Below are positions 55,836-64,000 of a stretch of 64,000 nt of DNA, in pieces. The position numbers were made by a program, and so were the translations under genes. Source of the stretch: Coprinus comatus (lineage: Eukaryota > Basidiomycota > Agaricomycetes > Agaricales > Agaricaceae); contig JAWPGT010000088.1 in NCBI GenBank assembly GCA_034638255.1, forward strand, positions 21,201 to 85,200, given 5' to 3'. Each line of letters opens with the position of its first letter. Position 1 is the stretch's first letter. Under the pieces are notes generated by a model. That model did not search any database, was not told where the DNA came from, and worked only from the letters and a program-made list of their open reading frames with translations.

Positions 55836-56990
55836 ACTTGGACTAGATTATAATGCTTTCCATGAGTTGGTAAATCGTGTTTGCCATAGAATTCTAACTC
55901 ACGTTGTTCAAACTAGCTGCTGAGGAACGAGGGGGAAGGAAAGAAATACCGAACACTCGCCATTGCATTGATGGCTTAAAATACTGGTAACAAGCGCCCC
56001 CCGACATCAACAGCAATAGTGGCGCTCTTCCAGGGCATTTGGTTACTGTTTGATCAACCATGATGGAAGCTGTTAAAGTTCATTGAGGCTTGCGGTGGTG
56101 TCATGCGGAGGACAGCTGACACACTGTAGAAGGACCCTGGAATATTTCCCATAGGTCCCGAAATGAACAAAAAAAAGTCGAAATCGGCCGTCAGGCCAGA
56201 GGCAAAAATTGTGCAAATGAACAATAATTTGGCTCCAGGGCAGCGGGCCGGATCCAATCAACATGGGAAATTTGAAGATTTTGTGTATAACAAGGCTGGA
56301 AAACAAGATTTTCAGCGTTTCCCCCCCCCCCCCCCCCCCCCCCATTTTTGGAGGCCGGATCCGATAAAATGTGAACAGAAATTATGATTTTGGGGTTGGC
56401 CGGAGGCAAAAATGGGCCAAATTTGATGATTTTTCGATGAACAACAAGGCTGAATTTCGAGATTTTCGGATCTAGGCTCATAGGAACAGATCGAACCAAT
56501 TATAGCGACAAGGGGAATAAAACCATATACGTACAAGTATATGTTGTTCAGCGGGTAACGTAGCAAAAGCGAACACCGTTTCCATGATATTAGGACTAAA
56601 ATGAGTAAGTGATAACGTTACGAATAACATTGTGGGCATGTTGTAAGGAGGTTAATTTTAATGCGGTGATCTAAATTACTGACAGTTGATATGTTGGAAA
56701 CCGAGGAACCCCGTTGATTCAAACTCGAACTTGCCCTTCCCAAGTCCTTCAAACAGTTCTGACCACATCCAATGTTAGTGTTATTGGGGCATATTAAGTA
56801 TAAATGATCATCGGAATTTGATTTGAGAAAATTAATGTATGAGTAAAATCATATCATCTACGGCGCCGAAATATTGACTTCAGGAGTGAAAATTGTGGGA
56901 AAACGAGGTGTCAATCAAAGATTAAAAGACTCAGGAACGCTAAGGGTAAATTAAGATTTATGAGCATTGTACTAGGCTGAGAAATGCTAA
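55836..56990. other. Intergenic with duplicated unit and C23 tract
   Basis: Apart from the repeat at 56187-56480 nothing is recognised. Minus ORFs across the C tract are low-complexity artefacts. Confidence 0.4.
56187..56480. repeat. Degenerate duplicated unit around a 23-nt poly-C tract
   Basis: GGCC(A/G)GAGGCAAAAAT occurs at about 56196 and 56399, GGCCGGATCC(A/G)AT at about 56249 and 56352, and AAATTTGA(A/T)GATTTT...AACAAGGCTG at about 56268 and 56421. C23 occupies 56321-56343. It looks like an old tandem duplication with slippage-prone DNA between the units. Confidence 0.6.
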
Positions 56991-58136
56991 TTAAACGTGA
57001 CTTACTAGCATTGTTCTTCGTCTCAATGCTGTTGAGTGGACAACGTTGGCAGATTGATGATTCGGATGGGGCTTTATTCCCCAAGCACCCTTTTCAAACA
57101 CCTCCGTAATCCAATCATAATCGACATGCTTGCCCTCTTTATCCGGTAAAATCGATTCCACAAATCCGATGGATTTGCTGCCTGAACGTTGACAGGTCGC
57201 AAGAACTAGATCGAGTAAGCTCGGACGGGATTCTGATGTTTCAAGTGGCTCGAATGAATGGTACTGAGGAAGAGGGACGCGTATGGCAACGAGGACTTCA
57301 GAAGCGATGCTGCCAATGACAAGCGTTAAGGGAATGAGGAGGGTATCGGATCTCGACACGACACAAGCAAGTTGCAGAACGATATTCGCGAGTTGCAAGA
57401 ACCCACGACATGCAAATTCCAGTATGCGTTTCATGCCTTTACGATGTTCTGGCATAGGTGCAGAAGCATCCTCTAGGTTGATGTAGACGGAATCCCCGCT
57501 GGATGTCCTCTTATTCGTGGCCGGTTGGTGCGAAACCAGGAGTATGTGTGTTGTTAACATGCCTTTGTGTAACGCATACATCCTCTGTGTTTTCCACCGC
57601 CGCGGCTCCTTGTGCCGAGGAAACCTCACTGCATACAGCCCTTCCAAAATTTGCAAAACTGTTCCAGATAGAACAATAGCCGCAGCTCTGTATTCATGCT
57701 GCGAGAGTCCCCAGAAGCCCAAGACGACTTGGGCGAGAAGTACGCATACAGCAAGGCGATGTTGCCAACAGATCCTCTCCGTGAAACTTGCTTCCTTGAG
57801 TTTGATCTCTGCAGCACCCTTGAAGTTGTGTTCCTCTAGAGACATGGTATACAAGGCATGCATCCATGGTGCATATACGCGCCTTGTTGCTCCTGATGCA
57901 ATATCCGAGATCATGAGGTCGGGAATGAGATCCTTCTGTGGATAGTCATCGCATGTCGGATTTTCCTGCCATCCAAGAGACATGGGCAGGGGGAGAAAGC
58001 GACAAGCAGGGCGTAGAATATGCTTGACGCCAGTCATACGTTTGGGCATCAAAGTGACGGCGACCTCAAGATAGCTAGGTGCCTTTAGCTTGAGGTTGAG
58101 GTCGAAATCCGGTTTAAGCTTGTCATTTATGGACAT
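56991..58136 (-). CDS. Unrecognised multi-pass membrane protein
   Basis: Single-exon 381-codon ORF. Four hydrophobic segments in two hairpins are seen: LAVCVLLAQVVLGFWGL and AAAIVLSGTVLQILEGLY (residues about 128-170), then GFLQLANIVLQLACVV and LLIPLTLVIGSIASEVLVAI (about 242-285). N- and C-terminal parts are cytosol-like. No family is assigned; comparable hypothetical proteins are common in Agaricomycetes. It is divergent from DBP4, with only about 176 bp between start codons. Confidence 0.65.
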   Translation of the reverse strand: MSINDKLKPDFDLNLKLKAPSYLEVAVTLMPKRMTGVKHILRPACRFLPLPMSLGWQENPTCDDYPQKDLIPDLMISDIASGATRRVYAPWMHALYTMSLEEHNFKGAAEIKLKEASFTERICWQHRLAVCVLLAQVVLGFWGLSQHEYRAAAIVLSGTVLQILEGLYAVRFPRHKEPRRWKTQRMYALHKGMLTTHILLVSHQPATNKRTSSGDSVYINLEDASAPMPEHRKGMKRILEFACRGFLQLANIVLQLACVVSRSDTLLIPLTLVIGSIASEVLVAIRVPLPQYHSFEPLETSESRPSLLDLVLATCQRSGSKSIGFVESILPDKEGKHVDYDWITEVFEKGAWGIKPHPNHQSANVVHSTALRRRTMLVSHV

Positions 58137-58254
58137 CGCGGCTGTTGGTTGAAGGGCTGCAGTGGTGGCACGGATGAAAGGAAGACAAATCCATATATTA
58201 CACTAGTTTGTGAGAGAAAGATATGAGAAAGTTATTTATAGCGGCGTTTATAAT

Positions 58255-58260
58255 CACGTG
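58255..58260. promoter_or_regulatory. CACGTG in the 56991/DBP4 divergent promoter
   Basis: The palindrome CACGTG sits about 55 bp before the DBP4 start and 120 bp before the divergent membrane-protein start. It is a potential bHLH (Cbf1-type) site; function is inferred from motif only. Confidence 0.25.
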
Positions 58261-58312
58261 ACGTTTGAACAGAAATTTGGCCTGGCGATAACATTTGTCA
58301 AGAACATCAGTT

Positions 58313-61191
58313 ATGCCAGAACCATTACCAAACTCAAGACCTCATGGAAAACAACAATACGACAAGAAAAGGCAAAAAAAGTCTTCCATACGTCCTGTAA
58401 AGGCCAAGCGCATGTCAGAAAAACAAAAGGTCGAAGCAGTCGATAAAATGGCTATGGAATACGTGAGCATACTACTTTTTTTGCCATTTGGAGAACCGAT
58501 GCTCATGGAATTAGGTATAGGTCGCACCAGATGATCTTAAACTATTCTCTGACTTGCCCATATCTGAAAATACGAAGAGAGGTACGATTTGTTATTGAAA
58601 AAATGATAAGATGCTAAGGTTATTGAATAGGTTTGAAAAAGGCCTTTTTCGTAGAAATGACCGAAGTACAAGCTCAAAGTCTGCCTATATCTCTGAAGGG
58701 AAAAGATGTCCTAGGCGCCGCAAGAACAGGAAGCGGAAAGACGTTGGCATTTTTAGTCCCAGTACTCGAGATTCTATATCGTCGCAAGTGGGGACCAACT
58801 GACGGACTAGGAGCTTTGATTATCTCGCCCACACGAGAGTTGGTATGTGCGCACTTTGTTTCTCCTCGCAGAGACTGCTAATAGAATCCAGGCAGTACAA
58901 ATATTTGATGTGCTCCGCTCGATTGGAGGTTACCACGCCTTTTCAGCAGGTCTGGTAATTGGTGGTAAGAATCTCAAGGATGAAAGGGACCGTCTAACCA
59001 GAATGAACATTCTCGTCGCCACACCTGGTCGTTTACTTCAACACATGGACCAAACTGTGGGTTTCGACGCTGACAATTTACAAATGCTAGGTGAGTATCT
59101 GAAAATATCTGTCCTAAAGTACACTTCTCAAGATCCGTAAAAGTTCTCGACGAAGCCGACAGGATTCTAGATATGGGTTTCCAACGCACTCTTGCCGCTC
59201 TCCTCTCCCATCTTCCCAAATCTCGACAAACCCTCTTATTCTCCGCCACCCAAACTTCCTCAGTTTCCGACCTTGCTCGTCTAAGTTTGAATGACCCAGC
59301 TTCTGTCAACCCACCTTCTTCTTCCTCCAATGACCCATCCACTTCACCCTCAACCAATAGCGACAACTACATCCCACCCAACCTTGAACAACATTACGCC
59401 ATTTGCACTCTCGATCAAAAACTCTCCGTTCTATGGTCATTCATTAAAACTCATCTCCAAACCAAAACCATCGTTTTCCTCTCTTCATGTAAACAAGTCC
59501 GTTTCGTCTATGAAACATTCTGTCGAATGCATCCTGGTATTCCACTAATCCATCTTCACGGCAAACAAAAACAAACCGCACGTCTTACAATGTATCAAAA
59601 ATTCACAACAACAAAACATGCTGTATTAATCGCTACAGATATAGCTGCTCGTGGATTGGATTTTCCTTCAGTTGATTGGGTTATTCAAGTTGATGCTCCT
59701 GAAGATGTTGAAACGTATATTCATAGAGTTGGAAGGACTGCTAGGTATGAAAGGAAGGGTAAAGGATTGATATTGTTACTTCCAAGTGAGGAAGAGGGAA
59801 TGGTTAAAGTGTTGGAAAGTAAGAATTTGAAAGTTGCGAAAATTAAGATTAAGACGAGTAAGACGCAGAGTATTGATAATCAGTTGCAAAAGTTGTGTTT
59901 TCAGGATCCGGAGATTAAGTATTTGGGTCAACGGGTACGTAGTTTGTTTTTGTTTTTGTTTTTTTGAAAATTGTGTATGTGAATTAATAGGATAATGGAA
60001 TAGGCATTCGTTTCGTATCTTCGATCGATATACCTACAAAAGAATAAATCAATATTCAAACTCGAGGAATTGCCTACTGAAGAATTTGCGGAATCACTTG
60101 GTTTACCTGGAGCTCCTAAAATAAAATTCTTGAGTAAAGAAATTGCGAAGAAGAGAAAAAACGCATCACGGACTGTTGAAGAAGCTGAAGCTGAAGTAGC
60201 ACAAGAAAAAGCAGAAATCAAAGCAAGGAAACAAAAGGCCGTTATTGGTAGTGATGACGAGAGTGATGATGGAAGTGGTAGTGGAAGTGGTTCTGAGGGT
60301 GAAGAAGATTCAAATTCAGATAATGAGGAATCCGAATCTACTGAGAGTGATTCGGAAGAAGAGAGTAATAAAGCATCTGGAGAGAAATCCAACAAGGTTC
60401 GTCATATTACTTCTTAAACCTCACTTTACTTAAACGTTGACCTTTGATCCTGTATGTATAGACTACAACAGTTCGAACAAAGTATGACAGGATGTTCGAA
60501 CGTAAAAATCAAAACATCCTTTCCGAGCATTACAACAAACTCATTGATCACGATCCCGTTTCCGATGATGACGACTTCATCACACTTAAACGTGCTGATC
60601 ACGATTTATCCGAAATACCTACTACACTACCATTAAACGACGATCATCATGAAAATCTATCCAAACGGAAACAAAAATTGGGTAGAGCTAAACGTGCATT
60701 GATTACAGGAGGAACGAATACCAAATTGATTTTCGATGATGAAGGAGAAGCTCATGCTTTGTATGAATTAGAAGATGGTGATAAATGGTTTGAGAAGAGG
60801 GGTGGTTTGGTTGGTGCTGAAGAGGAAGGAAAGAAGTTTGCTTTGGAAGAGAGGATGAAGATGTTGGTTACTGATGTTGTAGATCGTGAACAAGCGAAGG
60901 AAAAGAAACAAGAGAAGAAGAGGAAGAGAAAGGAGAAAGAAAAAGTGAGTGATTTTTGGTTCTCTAGTAATAGTGGGATGAATCTGATTTAATAACACTT
61001 AGATGGGTGACGATGGAGGTCCAATTGCGTATCTTGACGCAGCGGAGGATGATGGATATGTATCACCGGAATTTGATCTTCCTTCTGAGAGTGAAGATGA
61101 AACGCCACAACAACATAAGAAACGGAGGGTAGTGGAGGAGGATCTGGATGACGAAGAAGAACTTGCGCTACGGTTGTTGTCACGTAGATAG
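58313..61191 (+). CDS. DBP4: DEAD-box RNA helicase Dbp4 (Hca4/DDX10)
   Basis: ATP-dependent RNA helicase for early pre-18S rRNA processing and release of U14 from pre-rRNA. Exons 58313-58462, 58521-58581, 58631-58842, 58892-59090, 59144-59934, 60004-60396, 60462-60944 and 61003-61191 give 825 residues with all phases consistent. Motif [10 protein letters not shown], Ia [25 protein letters not shown], then [22 protein letters not shown] and HRVGRTAR. The family C-terminal block ([34 protein letters not shown]) and the acidic/basic tail follow. A nucleolar partner of the U3 pathway, hence functionally related to RRP9 in this window. Confidence 0.95.
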
Positions 61192-62623
61192 CCGTCTCGT
61201 GTACTGCATCTGTCGAGCAATTGGGGATACTACATTGGTTTAATTAAAACACACATACAAAACTTACCGACATGACAAAGTGCCCCAGCAACCAGTTGTG
61301 CACAGATTAACGATCAACCTACAATCAACTTTCCCACGTGGCGTACTTTAAAATATGCGTGTTCATCATCATCTGCGTTATATCAGACTACCATGATGAA
61401 TCTTGTCTATAGCTGTTGCTACTAATGCAAAATCATTGAAAGTTGAAATCCCTGGGCCTAAATTTCACGTGAATGATATGTCAGATGTGGCTGAATCCTA
61501 TCTGTGGGATAATTTCAGGTTTCAAAAATCAGGCCCGTGTCTAACATCTTGCGAACCACGATATTCATAGCAGGGTTTTAGCGCCAGAACGTGGTGCCGT
61601 TTCCATTGCCCCACCCATTCTCCACTCGCTCTCCAACCAAAATGACAAGTCCAATCAATCGTATTTCGTGCTTGGTTGGCACTAAATTTTTATTTACCAA
61701 TTTATAGTTCATGGCACATGCCTGCCAGGGGGAGCTCAAGCTCAAGCCCAACACTGGGAGGCCCATTCTCTTAGCAAAGTAGGATGTGTTAATTACTACA
61801 ACTCATTCTTCAAAACTTCAAGCCACTTTCTCAGTATGTCATGTCGAAATATAAAATTTTTATCACTGGTAACATGATCCATCTTCTCCGAAGCTCTCGC
61901 TACTTTTCGTTTTCTTCTTCCGGAGTATCATTCGTTCAACCCACTTGTGATATCAGAAATCATGTCCAAGTTTACTTCATCTATCATGTAGTTCTTGCGA
62001 CTTGCCAATGTTCCGATCAGGTTCCAGTTGCAAAGGTGGAATCGATTTCGCCGGAAAAAGTTGGCAAGTATCTCTGGGGAACTCAACTATAAACTACATC
62101 ATCGATCTGTCAATTAAAAGTGCTCACATCGGCGTTCTGGAAGTTATTTTCAAAATCAATTTATGGGATTAAATCATACCTAGGCGACTTTACAAAAGAC
62201 CAAATGCTTTACTATTAAAGCAAAATGACTTGCCAAAAGTGATATATGATTTCCGAATACATTTTAAACCCCTTAAAGCAAATGCCAATGTATCAAAGTC
62301 AGCGCTTCAGCAGTGAAACCAAAAGGAAACTGGAAAATTGTGTCTGAAGCATTTCCCGGAATGCTGATAAAGGTGGAGCTAGGAGGACGCGATGCTGGTA
62401 AGGCCATCTTCGATGATTTTTCCGCTCCTAAATGCTCATTAGTACCCCCTCACTATTACCACTACTCTCCCCATACTTTACAAAGTGTACAAATACAAAT
62501 TTTTATACAAAATTCTGCAGTTTGCTTCATATTACCAACTCATTTCAGCAACATTCTCATCCGTAGTCCCCAACCGCCATGAAGGAACCATGATAGAAAT
62601 CACACAGTGGCTGCCAAGTACGA
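61192..62623. other. Intergenic
   Basis: 1.4 kb after DBP4 with no supportable gene. Plus ORF 61841-62092 and others lack domains. Confidence 0.35.
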
Positions 62624-62713
62624 GGTCCTACTGGGAAAAACGAAGTGATTCGACCATATGCTGTCACTTTGTTTGATGCCACACCGAAAACACCTACTAT
62701 ACACTTGGTCTGA
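62624..62713 (+). pseudogene. Remnant of a third HET/TM paralogue (C-terminal tail)
   Basis: A 30-codon frame reads GPTGKNEVIRPYAVTLFDAT then a stop. It matches GPAGKNEVIRPYAVTLFDMS in paralogue 2 and the equivalent in paralogue 1. The upstream region contains no HET core, helices or open frame, so only a fragment survives. It is on the opposite strand to both intact copies. Confidence 0.7.
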
Positions 62714-62716
62714 ATT

Positions 62717-64000
62717 TCATGAAGTTGTATCTAAAACAACACAATGTCCATCACGACGATGAACCAGTAAAACTCGGCCAACTGTTTCATCCATACCATG
62801 AATCTCATATCCTTCTAACCGCGCACGTGATCCATCTATCATGAGAGGTCGAGATCTTTTACAACGTGCTTGTACTGAGAGATCATCCAAAGAATAGGTT
62901 ACAATATCAAGGTATCCACGTGCTAGCGGAAGTATAGTCGCTGATGGACCGATTTCAGGCATAACTTTGTCATTTCTCCGATCGAAAGGCTGTTCAAAGA
63001 AACTTGTCGATGTTATGGGCACTTCTAGATCGTTGCTGACTGTTATGAGATTGAATTCGTTCATGAATCTTCCTAAGATGTAGGATGATTGCTGGTGTAG
63101 GTATATTTCTGACGTAATGTCAAAAGCGAAGTTCATGGAAAATCGCTGTAAGGGTTGTAATGTCCCTTCACTATGGTGTCCAAGGATCTGGGGTATAGTG
63201 AAGATTTCTAAGCAGTAGTCGGATATTGTTATCAGTTGGTCTTGATTACCAAACTGTAATTGAGTCTTGTCGAGGGAGTGAGAAAATATCTGATGGATCA
63301 CAAATTGAACTTGGAACTGGCGGACTCACTATTAGTTCGGGATAGTCGATTTGAACACGATTTTCGACCTGTGCGGTGCCAGCACTAGGATTATACGATA
63401 TCAAACATATTTCGGCTACTCTTGAAAGGTGTTCGCAGTTGATTTGGACTAGATAATGTTCTGATATTGCGGCAGAGACAGCCATGAGATTGCGCTCGTC
63501 AGAGATATTGGCGATTGGTTTCGCAATTAGGGTAGCTTCAGAACCATGCCCTATGAGATCAATCTGATGAATAACGGAGATGGTACATGGCCAACTTTCT
63601 TCAAGTCAGCTATTTTGTATCATGTTACTTAGTGAAGACTCGACTCACTGAAAGGAGAGCCAAGCATTGGGTTCCAACTTGCAGTGCGGAAGGACAATCT
63701 TTTTGTCAAAGTATCCATCCAGATGGTAAATCGGGAGAAACGATTTAAGCCAGACGTTATACTTGAGTCGTTACGGATACTTGAAGAATCGAACAACACG
63801 CGCCCTTTGATATTGGGACGATCGAGATCGTACTCACGACACTCGCCTTCGTGGTTCATGGCCAGTAACCATCGGCCTCCTGGAAGGAGTCGATACAGGA
63901 GGACTCTCCATGGGTCAAATGATCGCGAATGAAAGTTGAGGCTCGAGTTGTCTGGAGACCAATATTGGAGGACTCGAAGCCGACGCAGAACTAATGATGC
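62717..64000 (-). CDS. F-box-family-like protein, 3' part (start outside window)
   Basis: Exons from beyond 64000 to 63649, 63598-63330 and 63289-62717, in phase. The visible part has a repeated beta-strand texture: RVLLYRLLPGGRWLLAMNHEGECREYDLD, RFTIWMDTL, HYLVQINCEHLSRVAEICLISYNP and HGMDETVGRVLLVHRRDGHCVVLD. This is the C-terminal region typical of Agaricomycete F-box proteins, where LLPGGRWLL... is a recurring phrase. The F-box itself would lie to the right, so the family call is an inference. Confidence 0.6.

Noticed and set aside
55399..55923. Ser-rich ORF antisense to HET paralogue 2
   Set aside because: The serine run is the reverse reading of the acidic GAT/GAA tract of the real gene.
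56953..56990. Extra 3' exon for the 56991 membrane gene (splice at GTAAGT near its end)
   Set aside because: The implied intron would be only 34 nt. The unspliced stop at 56991 is simpler.

Overview
The window is eukaryotic, from a filamentous basidiomycete and most likely an Agaricomycete. Coding sequence is split by many short GT-AG introns (mostly about 45-65 nt, often with a CTAAC/CTGAC-like branch site near the acceptor). The accessory genes are of kinds common in Agaricomycetes: a clampless1-like protein, HET-domain membrane proteins, F-box proteins, a small tetraspanning membrane protein, and an orphan with a CPG...W...PFHQH signature. The DNA is AT-rich overall. I cannot name a genus from sequence alone.

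Layout. 1-851: 5' part of a copper-fist transcription factor (minus), running off the left edge. 1126-2899: alanine aminotransferase (minus). 3618-6214: U3 snoRNP WD40 protein Rrp9 (plus), sharing a divergent promoter with the aminotransferase. 6.2-18.1 kb is accessory sequence: orphan ORFs, a Clp1-like gene (11667-12899) and an F-box gene (13212-14825). 18.4-22.8 kb is gene-free and holds three old tandem-repeat families, the last with a period of almost exactly 147 bp. 23559-24775 is a nine-exon SDR oxidoreductase with an 11-nt micro-exon.

25.6-38.5 kb is organised by an old inverted duplication. Each arm carries a U6 snRNA gene (27604-27730 plus; 36019-36145 minus), a copy of a small unrecognised gene, and a shared non-coding block. 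A membrane-protein gene (25938-26955) is present in only one arm. Between the arms lie a large SAP-domain protein (29421-33557) and a URC4/DUF1688 gene (34225-35898) whose 5' region does not splice cleanly. The right arm also carries a 539-bp hAT-type MITE.

38.8-64 kb: two long single-exon HET/transmembrane paralogues (38855-41203 and 53427-55835) plus a third remnant (62624-62713); a 1,285-bp non-autonomous hAT-like element with a perfect 8-bp target duplication carrying an ORF (42383-43667); a secreted/type I membrane protein (43827-45329); threonine synthase (45708-47576); two orphan helical genes (48742-50259); a four-helix membrane protein (56991-58136) divergent from the DEAD-box helicase Dbp4 (58313-61191); and a WD/F-box-like partial gene at the right edge.

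The housekeeping genes fall into two themes, ribosome biogenesis (RRP9, DBP4) and amino-acid or base metabolism (ALT, THR4, URC4, SDR). They sit as conserved islands among fast-changing accessory DNA. All splice models were read by eye and checked for reading phase. No homology search was run.
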